Source: Oerskovia paurometabola
GTDB lineage: Bacteria; Actinomycetota; Actinomycetes; Actinomycetales; Cellulomonadaceae
Assembly (NCBI RefSeq): GCF_016907365.1
Contig: NZ_JAFBBV010000001.1
Coordinates: 1,302,001 to 1,366,000, forward strand
Length of the DNA: 64,000 nucleotides
Direction of reading: 5' to 3'
How positions within the stretch are numbered: position 1 is the stretch's first letter; each line of letters starts with the position of its first letter. The notes beneath the pieces are model-generated. The model ran no database searches. It was not told the origin of the DNA and was given only the letters and a program-made list of their open reading frames with translations. The translations under genes were made by a program, and so were the position numbers. Below, in pieces: positions 1 through 9,966 of the stretch.

Positions 1-1
1 C

Positions 2-247
2 CCGCTGAAGCTGGTCGACGTCGAGGGTCGCTTCGACGTCATCGCCCGCATCAACGGTGGTGGCACGTCCGGCCAGGCCGGCGCCCTGCGTCTCGGCATC
101 GCCCGTGCGCTCAACGAGATCGACGCCGAGCACAACCGCCCGGCACTCAAGAAGGCCGGCTTCCTGACTCGCGACGCACGCGTCGTCGAGCGCAAGAAGG
201 CCGGGCTCAAGAAGGCCCGTAAGGCTCCGCAGTACTCCAAGCGCTGA
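2..247 (+). CDS. rpsI: 30S ribosomal protein S9, C-terminal part (cut by window edge)
   Basis: The frame beginning at base 2 gives the last 81 residues of ribosomal protein S9. It has the conserved centre [18 protein letters not shown] and the basic tail ending [12 protein letters not shown], whose terminal residues reach the ribosomal P-site tRNA in known ribosomes. The N-terminal part lies outside the window. A strong hairpin terminator with a T run follows 15 bases after the stop. In actinobacteria rpsI follows rplM and glmM comes next, exactly as here. Identification is secure. Confidence 0.97.
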   Translation, partial: PLKLVDVEGRFDVIARINGGGTSGQAGALRLGIARALNEIDAEHNRPALKKAGFLTRDARVVERKKAGLKKARKAPQYSKR

Positions 248-261
248 TCCAGCGCTTGCGC

Positions 262-308
262 ACGACGGCCCCGGTGGACACAGTCCACCGGGGCCGTCGT
301 CTTTTGTC
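262..308 (+). terminator. Rho-independent terminator after rpsI
   Basis: A perfect 17-bp stem (262-278 with 284-300, left arm ACGACGGCCCCGGTGGA) with a 5-base loop is followed by CTTTTG. It is the only clear terminator in the window that has a classic T run. It separates the ribosomal operon from glmM. Confidence 0.92.
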
Positions 309-400
309 AGGGATGCTGACGAGCGACCGGACCGGTCGGCTCGCAGCGGGGGCGGGGCAGGCCCTGGTGCCTGTACCGTCCCGTTGAGGGAGGAAAACTC

Positions 401-1765
401 ATGGGACGACTGTTCGGCACCGACGGCGTGCGGGGGCTGGCGAACAGGGACGTCACGGCCGAGCTCGCGCTCGGCCTGGGCGTGGCTGCCGCGAACGTGC
501 TGGGACGCACCGGACAACCCGACGGGCACCGTCCGCGTGCCGTGATCGGGCGAGACCCGCGTGCCTCGGGCGAGTTCCTGGGCGCGGCGGTGACCGCGGG
601 CCTCGCGAGCGCCGGGGTCAACGTGCTCGACGTCGGCGTCCTGCCGACCCCGGCCGTCGCGTTCCTCACGAGCACGCTCGACGTGGACTTCGGCGTGATG
701 ATCTCGGCCTCGCACAACCCGATGGCCGACAACGGCATCAAGTTCCTGGCCCGCGGCGGCATCAAGCTCGAGGACTCGCTCGAGGACGAGATGGAGCGCC
801 AGCTCCACGCCGAGTGGGACCGCCCGCTCGGCGCCGAGGTCGGCCGCGTGCGCCGAGACACCGGGAGCGCCGGTGCCGACTACGTCGAGCACCTCATCGC
901 GAGCATCGGGGCGACCGGGGACGCGCTCCCGCTCTCCGGCCTGCGGATCGCGGTCGACTGCGCGAACGGCGCCGCGAGCGACGTCGGACCTGCCGCGCTG
1001 CGTGCCGCGGGCGCCGACGTCGTCGTGATGAACGCGAGCCCCGACGGGCGCAACATCAACGAGAAGTGCGGGTCCAACCACCCCGAGCAGCTCCAGGCCG
1101 TCGTCGTGGCGTCAGAGGCGGACTTCGGTGTCGCGTTCGACGGCGACGCGGACCGCTGCATCGCGGTCGACCACCGCGGCGTCCTCGTGGACGGGGACCA
1201 GATCATGGGCGTGCTCGCGCTCGCCGAGAAGGACAAGGGCCGCCTCGCCGACGACACGCTCGTCGTGACCGTCATGAGCAACCTCGGCCTGATCCTCGCG
1301 ATGCGCGAGGCCGGGATCCGCACGGTCCAGACCGGGGTCGGCGACCGCTACGTGCTCGAGGAGATGCGTGCCAAGGGGTACACGCTCGGTGGCGAGCAGT
1401 CGGGCCACATCATCCTGTCCCAGTTCGCCACGACGGGCGACGGCGTGCTGACCGCGCTCCAGCTCGCTGCGCGCATCCAGGAGTCCGGCGCCAAGCTGGC
1501 CGACCTCGCGGGCGCCGTGCCCAAGCTGCCCCAGACGCTGCTCAACGTGCGCGGCGTGGACAAGGCGCGGACCGCGACCGACGAGGTGCTCCAGGAGGCC
1601 GTCGCGGCCGCCGAGGAGCGTCTCGGCGAGACCGGGCGCGTGGTCCTGCGCTCCTCGGGCACCGAGCCGCTCGTGCGGGTCATGGTCGAGGCAGCGACGC
1701 AGGCCACGGCGGACGCCGTCGCCGAGTCCCTCGCGGGCGTCGTCCGGGACCGGCTGGCCCTGTGA
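401..1765 (+). CDS. glmM: Phosphoglucosamine mutase GlmM
   Basis: Interconverts glucosamine-6-phosphate and glucosamine-1-phosphate in the cytoplasm on the way to UDP-GlcNAc and peptidoglycan. The 454-residue protein has the usual length. The phosphoserine loop ISASHNP (I101-P107, active serine S104), the metal-binding loop DGDADR (247-252) and the C-terminal phosphate loop [11 protein letters not shown] (about 417-427) are all intact. The ATG follows a strong ribosome binding site, GGGAGGA, and a TACCGT hexamer at 374-379 could be the -10 of a promoter giving a leader of about 15 bases. The stop overlaps the GTG of def by 4 bases, so the two are probably translationally coupled. glmS, the preceding pathway step, lies 3 kb downstream. 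Confidence 0.96.
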   Translation: MGRLFGTDGVRGLANRDVTAELALGLGVAAANVLGRTGQPDGHRPRAVIGRDPRASGEFLGAAVTAGLASAGVNVLDVGVLPTPAVAFLTSTLDVDFGVMISASHNPMADNGIKFLARGGIKLEDSLEDEMERQLHAEWDRPLGAEVGRVRRDTGSAGADYVEHLIASIGATGDALPLSGLRIAVDCANGAASDVGPAALRAAGADVVVMNASPDGRNINEKCGSNHPEQLQAVVVASEADFGVAFDGDADRCIAVDHRGVLVDGDQIMGVLALAEKDKGRLADDTLVVTVMSNLGLILAMREAGIRTVQTGVGDRYVLEEMRAKGYTLGGEQSGHIILSQFATTGDGVLTALQLAARIQESGAKLADLAGAVPKLPQTLLNVRGVDKARTATDEVLQEAVAAAEERLGETGRVVLRSSGTEPLVRVMVEAATQATADAVAESLAGVVRDRLAL

Positions 1766-2448
1766 CGGGTCGACCTGCCGCCCCCGGGCCGGGAGGCGGG
1801 TTCGCCGGTCCCGTCGACGAGTCGTTGAGGGACCAGGTCGCGGCGCACCTCGCACGGTACGACGACGGCGTGCTGCCCATCGTGCAGGCCGGGCACCCCG
1901 TCCTTCGCCGTCCCGCCCTGGCGTACACCGGGCAGCTCGGGGACCTCTTCCCCCGGCTGGTCGAGGCGATGCGCACGACGATGCACGCGGCCCCGGGCGT
2001 CGGGCTCGCCGCCCCGCAGGTCGGGCTAGGGCTCGCGGTCGCCGTGGTCCAGGACGCGGGCGTCACCGACCCCGAGGACGCGGACCTCCGGGAGCGGTAC
2101 CCCGTGCCGTTCCGGGTGCTCGTCAACCCGTCCTACACCGCGGCGGACGACGAACGGCGGTCCTTCTTCGAAGGCTGCCTGAGCGTCAGCGGGTGGCAGG
2201 CCGTCGTCGCGCGGCACCGGTCCGTACGCCTGACCGGGCAGGACGAGCACGGTGCGCGCGTGGACGAGGTCCTGACGGGATGGCCCGCGCGGATCGTCCA
2301 GCACGAGACCGACCACCTGCGGGGCGAGCTCTACCTCGACCACGCGGAGCTGCGGTCGCTCTCCTCGAACGACAACATGATGCGGTACTGGGGTGGCACC
2401 CCGGACCCCACCGAGGCGTCCGAGGCGCTGGGCTTCCGGCTGCCCTGA
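1762..2448 (+). CDS. def: Peptide deformylase
   Basis: Removes the formyl group from the N-terminal methionine of new proteins. All three deformylase motifs are present: GVGLAAPQ from residue 79, EGCLS at 137-141 (C139 is a metal ligand), and HETDH at 181-185 (two His ligands and the catalytic Glu). The GTG at 1762 overlaps the glmM stop as GTGA and gives 228 residues. This is somewhat long because of about 45 N-terminal residues before the conserved core, so a start farther inside cannot be excluded. The open frame continues upstream inside glmM, but that part looks like a shadow. Many actinobacteria carry several deformylases; this one is complete. Confidence 0.9.
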   Translation: MTGRPAAPGPGGGFAGPVDESLRDQVAAHLARYDDGVLPIVQAGHPVLRRPALAYTGQLGDLFPRLVEAMRTTMHAAPGVGLAAPQVGLGLAVAVVQDAGVTDPEDADLRERYPVPFRVLVNPSYTAADDERRSFFEGCLSVSGWQAVVARHRSVRLTGQDEHGARVDEVLTGWPARIVQHETDHLRGELYLDHAELRSLSSNDNMMRYWGGTPDPTEASEALGFRLP

Positions 2449-2460
2449 TGTCGCGGGGAC

Positions 2461-2493
2461 CGGAGCACGGAACGCGCGCCCGGAGCACGGAAC
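2461..2493 (+). repeat. Short direct repeat in the def-dedA gap
   Basis: The word CGGAGCACGGAAC occurs at 2461-2473 and again at 2481-2493, a 20-base period. It lies just after def in a 316-base non-coding gap (2449-2764). The rest of this gap holds TCCGGAGGA-type words near 2500 and 2555 and the palindrome/repeat array at 2670-2733. I see no reading frame or RNA gene in it. Confidence 0.6.
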
Positions 2494-2667
2494 ACATCGT
2501 CCGGAGGACGTCACAGCATCCCTGCGGGGGACCTCCCTAGGGGTGGATCTCCCTCCGGAGGATGACGTGACCGGCCTGACGATCCGGCAGAATCGTCCTC
2601 GGAAGGTGGGGGTCGACATCAGGGCAGACTGGGGGGTTTCCCCGATGGTGTCGGGCCTCCGTATCCG

Positions 2668-2733
2668 TAGGCTGGTCACAGGCGTCGACACGATGCCTGT
2701 GACCAGCCGGTGACCAGCCGGTGACCAGCCTGG
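2668..2733 (+). promoter_or_regulatory. Candidate promoter with palindrome and 11-bp phased repeats upstream of the DedA gene
   Basis: A TAGGCT hexamer at 2668-2673 resembles a -10. A perfect 14-bp inverted repeat (GGCTGGTCACAGGC 2670-2683 against 2695-2708, 11-base spacer) starts there. Its right half begins three tandem copies of GACCAGCCGGT/GACCAGCCTGG at 2701-2711, 2712-2722 and 2723-2733. An 11-base period puts the copies on about the same DNA face. The array ends 31 bases before the DedA start. It could be an operator or an RNA hairpin; no regulator is known from the window. Confidence 0.55.
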
Positions 2734-2764
2734 TCCGCCCCGCCGACCGACGAACAGAGGACCC

Positions 2765-3520
2765 GTGATCGAGGCCGTTTCGACCTTCTTGGAGAACCTG
2801 GAGATCTGGGTCCTCGCACTCGCGGCGTCCGCATGGATCTACCCCGCCCTGTACGCCTTCGCGACGATCGACGGCTTCTTCCCGCCGATCCCCAGCGAGT
2901 CGGTCGTCATCACGCTCGCCGTCGCGGCCAGCGCCTCGGGAAACCCGAACCTCGTGCTCGTCCTGGTCATCGCTGCCGCAGGAGCCTGGACGGGCGACCA
3001 GATCGCCTACTCGTTGGGCCGCGGGATCGGGACCGAGCGCATCCGCTTCCTGCGGACCGTGCGCGGCCGCAAGGCGGTCGCGTGGGCCGACCAGGCGCTC
3101 AAGGCGCGCGGCGCAGCCTTCATCCTGGCGGCCCGCTACGTCCCGATCGGCCGGGTCGCGGTCAACATGACCGCAGGCGCCGTGGGATACCCCCGCCGCC
3201 GCTTCATGGCCTACTCCGGCCTGGCCGCCGTCACCTGGGCCCTCTACTCGGTGCTCATCGGGCTCGTGGCAGCGCAGTGGCTCGGGCACCAGCCGCTGCT
3301 CGCCATGGTCATCGGCGTCGTCATGGGTGTGCTGTCCGGCGTGATCGTCGACCGCGTCATGAACGCCATGGCACGCAGGCGCCGGGCCCGGGAGGCCGCT
3401 CGGCGAGCCGTCCAGGACGCAGCCGGCGCCACCCCGATCCACGGCGAGCCGACCGACCCGACCACCGCGACGTCGTCGGGCGTGGAGGGCGACCCGAGCG
3501 TGGTCCGTCGCGCCTCCTGA
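2765..3520 (+). CDS. DedA-family (SNARE-associated / VTT domain) membrane protein
   Basis: A 251-residue integral membrane protein of the DedA superfamily, whose members act as undecaprenyl-phosphate or phospholipid translocases or affect membrane potential. The family glycine/proline re-entrant segment (FFPPIPSESVVITLAVAAS) is near residues 38-56. The conserved arginine motif AARYVPIGR is near 121-129, followed by long hydrophobic helices. The C-terminal ~50 residues are basic and then disordered. The GTG start follows AGAGGA. The next gene, coaA, is convergent and ends only 12 bases away with no obvious terminator between them. The exact substrate cannot be told from sequence. Confidence 0.88.
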   Translation: MIEAVSTFLENLEIWVLALAASAWIYPALYAFATIDGFFPPIPSESVVITLAVAASASGNPNLVLVLVIAAAGAWTGDQIAYSLGRGIGTERIRFLRTVRGRKAVAWADQALKARGAAFILAARYVPIGRVAVNMTAGAVGYPRRRFMAYSGLAAVTWALYSVLIGLVAAQWLGHQPLLAMVIGVVMGVLSGVIVDRVMNAMARRRRAREAARRAVQDAAGATPIHGEPTDPTTATSSGVEGDPSVVRRAS

Positions 3521-3532
3521 CCTCCGGCCCGC

Positions 3533-4564
3533 TCAGACCTTGCGCAGGCGGGCGCGCTGGACCGAGTGGTCCGAGCCCTTCGTCAGCACGAGAGTCGCGC
3601 GCCCCCGCGTCGGCAGGATGTTCTCCTCCAGGTTCGGCGCGTTGATCGAGTCCCAGATCGACTTGGCCTTCTCGACGGCCTCCTCGTCCGTGAGGGTCGC
3701 GTAGCGCTTGAAGTAGGACTCGGGGCGCGCGAACGCCGTCCGGCGCAGCGACAGGAACCGGTCCACGTACCACTGGCGGATGTTGCGCGTGCGCGCGTCG
3801 ACGTAGATCGAGAAGTCGAAGAAGTCGCTCACCGCGACCGCCTGGTCGTCGGACGGTCCCGGACGGGCCGGCTGGAGGACGTTGAGGCCCTCCACGATGA
3901 GGACGTCCGGTCGGCGGACGACGGTCTCGGCCCCCGGGACGATGTCGTAGGTCAGGTGGTCGTACACGGGGCTGCGGACCTCGGGCACTCCCGCCTTGAC
4001 GCGAGACAGGAACCGGATCAGGGCGCGCCGGTCGTACGACTCGGGGAACCCCTTGCGCTCCATGAGCCCGCGGCGTGCGAGCTCGGCGTTCGGGTAGAGG
4101 AATCCGTCCGTCGTGATGAGCTCGACCCGGGGGGTCTCCGGCCAGCGGGCGAGCATCTCGCGCAGGATGCGCGACGTCGTCGACTTGCCGACGGCGACCG
4201 ACCCCGCGACCCCGATCACGTACGGCGTGCGGGTCGAGCTCTCGCGCAGGAACGTCGAGGTGGCCTCGTGCAGGCCGCTCGTCGCCGTCACGTAGAGGTT
4301 GAGCAGCCGCGAGATGGGGCGGTAGATCGCGTCGACCTCCGCCAGGTCGATCGGGTCGCCCAGGCCGCGGAGCTTGACGACGTCGGCGTCCGTCAGCGGC
4401 AGCGGCGTCGACTCGGAGAGCCTGCTCCACGCTGAACGGTCCAGATCGACGTACGGGGACGCCGTCGAGAGGTCGGGCAGGCGCCTGGACCCGGGCGAGG
4501 CGTCCTGATCGGTCGCGGGAGCACCCTCGAGCGGAGGGACGGGCAGGTCGGAGGAAGGAACCAC
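3533..4564 (-). CDS. coaA: Type I pantothenate kinase
   Basis: Phosphorylates pantothenate, the first committed step of coenzyme A synthesis. The Walker A motif [12 protein letters not shown] is at residues 118-129. The remaining CoaA blocks follow, including [17 protein letters not shown] and [10 protein letters not shown]. The GTG at 4564 is chosen because a CAGAAT hexamer lies 7 bases upstream on the minus strand, a leaderless arrangement seen throughout this window. It gives 343 residues, about 20-30 more than typical owing to a disordered N-terminus. The frame stays open farther upstream but lacks family similarity there. It is divergent from glmS across 121 bases. Confidence 0.94.
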   Translation of the reverse strand: MVPSSDLPVPPLEGAPATDQDASPGSRRLPDLSTASPYVDLDRSAWSRLSESTPLPLTDADVVKLRGLGDPIDLAEVDAIYRPISRLLNLYVTATSGLHEATSTFLRESSTRTPYVIGVAGSVAVGKSTTSRILREMLARWPETPRVELITTDGFLYPNAELARRGLMERKGFPESYDRRALIRFLSRVKAGVPEVRSPVYDHLTYDIVPGAETVVRRPDVLIVEGLNVLQPARPGPSDDQAVAVSDFFDFSIYVDARTRNIRQWYVDRFLSLRRTAFARPESYFKRYATLTDEEAVEKAKSIWDSINAPNLEENILPTRGRATLVLTKGSDHSVQRARLRKV

Positions 4565-4685
4565 TCGGACGATTCTGCCGGACGTCGGGCCGCACCGTGA
4601 ACACGAACAGGCCGGACCGCTAACAAAGAACCGCGAGATGTCGCGGCTGCGAAGCCTCCAGGACGTCCGGCTAGACTCCGAAACC

Positions 4686-6551
4686 ATGTGTGGAATCGTG
4701 GGTTACGCAGGCCCTCCTGAAGCGTCGGGGCGACCCCTCGACGTCGTCCTCGAAGGACTCGGCAGGCTCGAGTACCGCGGCTACGACTCGGCCGGGGTCG
4801 CGCTCGTCGCGCCCGACCAGACGGACGTCGCGACGGCCAAGAAGTCCGGAAAGCTCGTCAAGCTCGTCGACGAGCTCCAGGCGCACCCGCTGCCCGCGGC
4901 CTCCGCGGCGATCGGGCACACCCGCTGGGCGACGCACGGCGCCCCGAACGACACCAACGCGCACCCCCACCTCGCCGACGACGGCCGCCTCGCCGTGATC
5001 CACAACGGGATCATCGAAAACTACAGCGGACTTCGCGAGTCCCTGCTCGCCGACGGCGCCACGTTCCTCTCCGAGACCGACACCGAGGTCGCCGCCCAGC
5101 TCCTCGCCCGTGCCTACCGCCGCACGGGGGACCTGACCGAGGCCATGGCCTACGTCGCCCGCCAGCTCGAAGGAACGTTCACCCTGCTCGCCGTCCACGC
5201 GGACGCCCCGACCACCGTCGTCGGCGCCCGGCACGACTCGCCGCTCGTCGTCGGGCTCGGGGACGGAGAGAACTTCCTCGGCTCCGACGTCGCCGCGTTC
5301 ATCGCGTCCACCAAGGAAGCGCTCGAGCTCGGCCAGGACCAGATCGTCACCATCACCCCGGACAGCGTCGAGGTCGTCGACTTCCACGGCAAGCCCGCCG
5401 AGGCCACGCGCTTCACGGTCGACTGGGACGCCGCAGCCGCCGAGAAGGGTGGCTTCACGTCCTTCATGGACAAGGAGATCCACGACCAGCCGCACGCCGT
5501 GGGCGACACCCTGCTCGGGCGCACCGACGCCGAGGGCCGCCTCGTCCTCGACGACCTGCGGATCGACGAGGCCGTGCTGCGGACCGTCGACAAGATCATC
5601 GTCGTCGCGTGCGGCACGGCCGCCTACTCGGGGCACGTCGCGAAGTACGCGATCGAGCACTGGTGCCGCATCCCCGTCGAGGTCGAGCTCGCCCACGAGT
5701 TCCGCTACCGCGACCCGATCGTCAACGAGAAGACGCTCGTCGTCGCCGTCACGCAGTCCGGCGAGACCATGGACACGCTCATGGCCGTGCGCCACGCGCG
5801 CGAGCAGGGCGCCAAGGTCATCTCGATCGTCAACACGCACGGGTCGACCATCCCGCGCGAGTCCGACGCCGTCCTGTACACGCACGCCGGGCCCGAGATC
5901 GCCGTCGCCTCGACCAAGGCGTTCCTGTCGCAGATCACCGCGGCCTACCTCCTGGGCCTCTACCTCGCGCAGCTGCGCGGCAACAAGTTCCCCGACGAGA
6001 TCCGCGAGATCCTCGACGACCTGCGCGAGATGCCCCGCAAGATCCAGACCGTCATCGAGCGCGGCGAGTACGTCAGCGCCGTGGCGCGCTCCATGAAGGA
6101 CGCGACGTCGGTCCTCTTCCTGGGGCGTCACGTCGGGTTCCCCGTCGCGCTCGAGGGCGCGCTCAAGCTCAAGGAGCTCGCGTACATCCATGCCGAGGGC
6201 TTCGCCGCGGGCGAGCTCAAGCACGGTCCCATCGCGCTCATCGACGAGGGGCAGCCGGTGTTCGTCGTCGTGCCCTCGCCGCGCGGGCGCGACTCGCTGC
6301 ACTCCAAGGTCGTCTCCAACATCCAGGAGATCCGGGCGCGCGGCGCGCGGACCCTCGTGATCGCCGAGGACGGCGACGACGCGGTGCTGCCGTACGCCGA
6401 CGAGATCTTCTGGATCCCGCAGTCGCCCACCCTCATGTCGCCGCTGCTCGCGGTCGTCCCGCTGCAGATCTTCGCCATGGCCCTCGCCACGGCCAAGGGG
6501 CTCGACGTCGACCAGCCACGCAACCTCGCGAAGTCGGTCACGGTCGAGTAG
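4686..6551 (+). CDS. glmS: Glutamine-fructose-6-phosphate aminotransferase (isomerizing)
   Basis: Makes glucosamine-6-phosphate from fructose-6-phosphate and glutamine, feeding GlmM and cell-wall UDP-GlcNAc. The start MCGIVGYAG places the N-terminal nucleophile cysteine at residue 2 after Met removal, as the glutaminase domain (about 1-230) requires. Two SIS isomerase domains follow, with the motifs [17 protein letters not shown] and [11 protein letters not shown]. The 621 residues match the family. TAGACT at 4672-4677 lies 8 bases before the ATG, so the mRNA is probably leaderless and the glmS ribozyme of Firmicutes is absent. A hairpin terminator follows. Confidence 0.97.
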   Translation: MCGIVGYAGPPEASGRPLDVVLEGLGRLEYRGYDSAGVALVAPDQTDVATAKKSGKLVKLVDELQAHPLPAASAAIGHTRWATHGAPNDTNAHPHLADDGRLAVIHNGIIENYSGLRESLLADGATFLSETDTEVAAQLLARAYRRTGDLTEAMAYVARQLEGTFTLLAVHADAPTTVVGARHDSPLVVGLGDGENFLGSDVAAFIASTKEALELGQDQIVTITPDSVEVVDFHGKPAEATRFTVDWDAAAAEKGGFTSFMDKEIHDQPHAVGDTLLGRTDAEGRLVLDDLRIDEAVLRTVDKIIVVACGTAAYSGHVAKYAIEHWCRIPVEVELAHEFRYRDPIVNEKTLVVAVTQSGETMDTLMAVRHAREQGAKVISIVNTHGSTIPRESDAVLYTHAGPEIAVASTKAFLSQITAAYLLGLYLAQLRGNKFPDEIREILDDLREMPRKIQTVIERGEYVSAVARSMKDATSVLFLGRHVGFPVALEGALKLKELAYIHAEGFAAGELKHGPIALIDEGQPVFVVVPSPRGRDSLHSKVVSNIQEIRARGARTLVIAEDGDDAVLPYADEIFWIPQSPTLMSPLLAVVPLQIFAMALATAKGLDVDQPRNLAKSVTVE

Positions 6552-6572
6552 ACGGCCGTCCCGCTCTCCGAC

Positions 6573-6606
6573 GGAAGCCCGCCGTGCCCGCGCACGGCGG
6601 GCTTCC
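6573..6606 (+). terminator. Terminator hairpin after glmS
   Basis: Perfect 14-bp stem GGAAGCCCGCCGTG (6573-6586) with 6593-6606 and a 6-base loop, 21 bases after the glmS stop. There is no T run after it. Confidence 0.75.
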
Positions 6607-6668
6607 GGCGTCCGAGGCCGGGCCCTCGCGGCCCTCGGCAGGCCGGCGCCAGCGCATAGGGTGAGCGC

Positions 6669-7019
6669 ATGATCATCGGGGTGGGTATCGACGTGGTCGA
6701 CGTCGCGCGGTTCATGGACACGCTCGAACGCACGCCGCGCCTGCGCGAAAAGCTGTTCACCCCGGCCGAGCGGGACCTGCCCCCCTCGTCGCTCGCGGCC
6801 CGGTTCGCCGCCAAGGAGGCCATCGCGAAGGCGCTCGGTGCGCCCGGCGGCATGCGCTGGCAGGACGCGACGGTGCACCGGGTCGTCGGGGGAGCGCCCC
6901 AGGTCGAGATCTCGGGGACGGTCCAGGCGCGGGCCACGGAGCTGGGGATCGCGACGTTCCACCTGTCGATCTCGCACGACGCGGGGATCGCGTCGGCCAT
7001 GGTGGTCGCGGAGGGCTGA
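6669..7019 (+). CDS. acpS: Holo-[acyl-carrier-protein] synthase
   Basis: Transfers 4'-phosphopantetheine from CoA to acyl carrier protein. The 116-residue protein has both AcpS signatures: [12 protein letters not shown] near the N-terminus (metal-binding Asp) and [11 protein letters not shown] about residues 43-53 (Glu and Lys). TAGGGT at 6657-6662 ends 6 bases before the ATG, consistent with a leaderless transcript. It uses the CoA whose synthesis starts with coaA 2 kb upstream. Confidence 0.95.
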   Translation: MIIGVGIDVVDVARFMDTLERTPRLREKLFTPAERDLPPSSLAARFAAKEAIAKALGAPGGMRWQDATVHRVVGGAPQVEISGTVQARATELGIATFHLSISHDAGIASAMVVAEG

Positions 7020-7054
7020 GGGGTCCGCCGTCGAGCATGCGGTTCGTGTCGGTC

Positions 7055-7108
7055 GACCATGCGGTTGGCGTCGTGAAACACGTCGAGACGAACGCCAACC
7101 GCATGGTC
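7055..7108. terminator. Long intergenic hairpin between acpS and the convergent oxidoreductase gene
   Basis: Perfect 17-bp stem: GACCATGCGGTTGGCGT (7055-7071) against 7092-7108, with a 20-base loop. A second copy of the left-arm word CATGCGGTT sits just outside at 7036-7044. It separates acpS from the convergent gene ending at 7148. It probably terminates transcription from both sides, and lacks a T run. Confidence 0.7.
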
Positions 7109-7147
7109 GGCACCGAGCCTGTCCGCCGGCACGGGCCAGAGTGCGGC

Positions 7148-8200
7148 TCAGCCCTGCAGGGCCGGGATGACCTCGCGCTCGAACAGCTCGAGGCCGGTGC
7201 GGTCGTACGCGGCCTCCGCGAAGTACGTGATCGCGTACGTCATGCCCGCGCCCTCGAGCTTGCGCAGGTTCTCGACGATCTGCTCGGGCGTACCGACGAG
7301 CGGGCCCGAGCGGAAGTCGGCCACGGTCTCCTCGGCCTTCGCGGGGACGGTCTTGGCGTAGTGCTCGCCGATCCACCGCAGGCGGTCCTCGACGTCGGCC
7401 TCGGTCGCCCCGATGACCACGTTGTAGTTGGACGAGCGCGTGATCTCCTCGAAGGGGCGCCCGATCGCCTCGCAGTGCCCGCGCAGCACCTCCGACTTGT
7501 GCGTGAAGTCCTCGAGCCGGCCGTCGAAGTTCGTGTACTGCGCGTGCTGGGCCGCGATGCGCAGCGTCTTCTTCTCGCCGCCGCCCGCGATCCACAGCGG
7601 GATGCTCGGGGCGTCGGCGCCGTCCGGCCCCACGCCGTCGAGGACCTGGAGAGGCTGCGGGTGGCACAGTGCGCCGTCGACCTGGAAGTACGTGCCGTCG
7701 AGTGTCGCGGATCCCGTGCGCCACATCTGCTCCATGACCTGCACGCCCTCGTCGAGCGCGCCCAGGCGCGCGCCCGCGCCGGGGAAGCCGTAGCCGTAGG
7801 CACGCCACTCGTGCTCGTACCAGCCGGCGCCGATGCCCATCTCGGTGCGGCCGCCGCTCACGATGTCGACGGTCGCGGCGACCTTCGCGAGGTAGGCGGG
7901 GTTGCGGTAGGCGATGCACGTGCACATCTGGCCCAGACGCACGCGCTCGGTCGAGGCAGCGAACGCGGCCATGAGCGTCCAGGCTTCGTGCGTGGCCTCG
8001 CCCGTGGGCTCGGGCACGGTGTGGAAGTGGTCGTAGACCCACGCCGACTCCCACGCGTGGCGCGCACCCGGGAGGCGCTCGCCGGCCAGCGCGGTGTCCG
8101 CGTGGCGCGCGAGGGAGCGCATGGTCTCCCACTGCTCGGAAGGGTCGATGCCGACGAGGTCCTGGCGCCAGCCTTGCGGGATGAAGAGTCCGAATCGCAT
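7148..8200 (-). CDS. LLM-class flavin/F420-dependent oxidoreductase
   Basis: A bacterial-luciferase-like TIM-barrel oxidoreductase of 350 residues. In actinobacteria most such enzymes use coenzyme F420 or FMN; the substrate cannot be predicted. It starts MRFGLFIPQGW, the typical first strand. Other family blocks include MCTCIAYRNPAYLAKVAATVD and SGGRTEMGIGAGWYEHEW (positions roughly 85-125) and LWIAGGGEKKTLRIAAQHA near 180. The ATG at 8200 is preferred over a TTG three codons upstream because TAGATT on the minus strand (8208-8213) lies 7 bases before it. It is convergent with acpS and divergent from the NAD(P)HX repair gene. Confidence 0.85.
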   Translation of the reverse strand: MRFGLFIPQGWRQDLVGIDPSEQWETMRSLARHADTALAGERLPGARHAWESAWVYDHFHTVPEPTGEATHEAWTLMAAFAASTERVRLGQMCTCIAYRNPAYLAKVAATVDIVSGGRTEMGIGAGWYEHEWRAYGYGFPGAGARLGALDEGVQVMEQMWRTGSATLDGTYFQVDGALCHPQPLQVLDGVGPDGADAPSIPLWIAGGGEKKTLRIAAQHAQYTNFDGRLEDFTHKSEVLRGHCEAIGRPFEEITRSSNYNVVIGATEADVEDRLRWIGEHYAKTVPAKAEETVADFRSGPLVGTPEQIVENLRKLEGAGMTYAITYFAEAAYDRTGLELFEREVIPALQG

Positions 8201-8292
8201 GGTCGCCAATCTAGCCCGGGAGACCGCGGGCGCGTCGGGTCCGGTGCACCGGTGGTCCGGCGGGGAGCGTGGCGGCGGGGCAGGATGGGCCC

Positions 8293-9966
8293 ATGATCGA
8301 AGCGTTCACCGCCGCCCAGGTCCGCGCCGCGGAGGAGCCGCTGCTCGACCGCGGGGTCCCGCTCATGGAACGGGCCGCGTTCGCGCTCGCGACGGTCGTG
8401 GCGCAGGACCTTCGGCGTGGCCCGCACAGCGGGACGCCCGACGGCGCAGCGCGACCTCGGCGCGTGACCGGTCGAGGGGTCGTGCTCCTCGTGGGCTCGG
8501 GCAACAACGGCGGCGACGCCCTGTTCGCGGGGGCGTACCTGGCGCGGCGCGGCGTCGCGGTCGAGGCGGTCTGCACGAGCGAGCACCCGCACGCCGAGGG
8601 GGTGGCGGCCCTGCGTCGTGCGGGCGGGAGGGTGCTCGACCTGACGGCACCGGCCGTGCGCGCTCGCTGGTCGCAGGTCCTGGACACGGTCCTCGCGGCC
8701 GACGTGGTCGTCGACGGGCTGGTCGGGATCGGCGCGAGCGGGGCGCTGCGTGGCCTGGCAGGGGAGCTGGTCGGGGCTCTCGTGGACGAGCGGTCGCGGC
8801 GGTCTGCGAGGCGGTCCGCGTCGGCCGGGTCGGGGAACGGGGGCCCGTGGGTCGTCGCGGTCGACACGCCGAGCGGCATCGGGGTCGACGACGGCTCGGT
8901 CCCCGGGCCGGTGCTCCCCGCCGACCGGACGGTCACGTTCGGCGCGCTCAAGCCCGGGCTGCTGCTGCCCCCTGCGACGCATCTCGCCGGGGTCGTGACG
9001 CTCGTCGACGTCGGGCTCGAGGACGTCGGTGGTGCGCGCGGCCCGGTGGTGCGGCGCCTCGAGCGCGCCGACGTCGCTCGCCTGTGGCCCGTCCCCGGTC
9101 CGACCGACCAGAAGTACACGCGCGGTGTCCTGGGCGTCGTCGCCGGCACGCCCACCTTCCCGGGCGCGGCGGTCCTGGCCGTCACGGCGGCGGTCCGCGC
9201 GGGCGCGGGCATGGTCCGCTATCGCGGGCCCGACGACGTCGCTCACGTCGTCGTCTCGGCGCGCCCCGAGGCCGTGCCCGCCGAGGGCAGGGTGCAGGCG
9301 TGGGCGCTCGGCTCCGGGATCCCGGCGGCGGAGGAGCGAGGTGGCGCACGGGACGGCGGCGGGAACGGACACGGCGGGCAGAGCGCGGACGCCGGGCAGC
9401 ACGAGCGGATCCGGTACGCGCTCGCGGTCGCGTGCGGGGTGCTGGCCGAGGACGTGGCGGGACCGCGGGTACCGGCCGTGGTCGACGCCGGGGCCCTGTC
9501 GCTGCTCCCGGACCGCTGTCCGGCGTCGGTCGTCCTGACGCCGCACGCGGGGGAGCTCGCGGTGCTCCTGCGAGCGCGGGGCGAGGACGTCGACCGCGCG
9601 GGCGTCGAGGCAGAGCCGGTGCGCTGGGCGCGCAGGGCGCACGACCTCACGGGCTCGACCGTGCTGCTCAAGGGGGCGGCGACCGTGGTGGTCGGTCCGG
9701 CCGGGGCGTGGTCGCAGGCCGACGGACCCGCGTGGCTCGCGACGGCCGGGGCAGGAGACGTCCTCACGGGTCTTGTGGGTGCCCTGCTGGCGGCGTACAG
9801 CGAGCGTGTGGTGCAGGAGCCCGGCCTGGCGGCAGAGCTCGCTGCTGCGGCTGCTACGGTCCACGGGTGGGCGGGCGCCCGGGCGAACCCGGGGGGACCC
9901 GTCGCGGCGCTGGACGTCGCAGAGGCGCTGCCGGGCGTGGTCGCGGAGCTGCTCCGCCGAGGGTGA
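8293..9966 (+). CDS. nnr: Bifunctional NAD(P)H-hydrate epimerase / ADP-dependent dehydratase
   Basis: Repairs hydrated NADH and NADPH. The N-terminal YjeF_N epimerase half (about 1-235) carries GSGNNGGDALFAG. The C-terminal ribokinase-like dehydratase half (about 270-557) carries LTPHAGELAVLL and the nucleotide motif ATAGAGDVLTGLVGA. The middle contains a low-complexity insert at roughly residues 350-375. ATG 8293 sits 6 bases after a weak CAGGAT hexamer; frames upstream are unsupported. The stop lies inside the first of three 22-base tandem repeats that separate it from the next kinase gene. Confidence 0.92.
   Translation: MIEAFTAAQVRAAEEPLLDRGVPLMERAAFALATVVAQDLRRGPHSGTPDGAARPRRVTGRGVVLLVGSGNNGGDALFAGAYLARRGVAVEAVCTSEHPHAEGVAALRRAGGRVLDLTAPAVRARWSQVLDTVLAADVVVDGLVGIGASGALRGLAGELVGALVDERSRRSARRSASAGSGNGGPWVVAVDTPSGIGVDDGSVPGPVLPADRTVTFGALKPGLLLPPATHLAGVVTLVDVGLEDVGGARGPVVRRLERADVARLWPVPGPTDQKYTRGVLGVVAGTPTFPGAAVLAVTAAVRAGAGMVRYRGPDDVAHVVVSARPEAVPAEGRVQAWALGSGIPAAEERGGARDGGGNGHGGQSADAGQHERIRYALAVACGVLAEDVAGPRVPAVVDAGALSLLPDRCPASVVLTPHAGELAVLLRARGEDVDRAGVEAEPVRWARRAHDLTGSTVLLKGAATVVVGPAGAWSQADGPAWLATAGAGDVLTGLVGALLAAYSERVVQEPGLAAELAAAAATVHGWAGARANPGGPVAALDVAEALPGVVAELLRRG

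Noticed and set aside
4565..4685. glmS ribozyme
   Set aside because: The gap upstream of glmS is only 121 bases shared with coaA, shows no ribozyme core, and the -10 ends 8 bases before the ATG.
7020..7147. Possible mobile element ends (inverted repeats)
   Set aside because: No transposase or target duplication; position between convergent genes and similarity in layout to other gaps favour a terminator.
4671..8132. A 1153-residue open frame on the minus strand
   Set aside because: It is the antisense shadow of glmS and acpS plus part of the LLM oxidoreductase; the translation is Arg/Gly/Asp low-complexity typical of GC-rich antisense frames.
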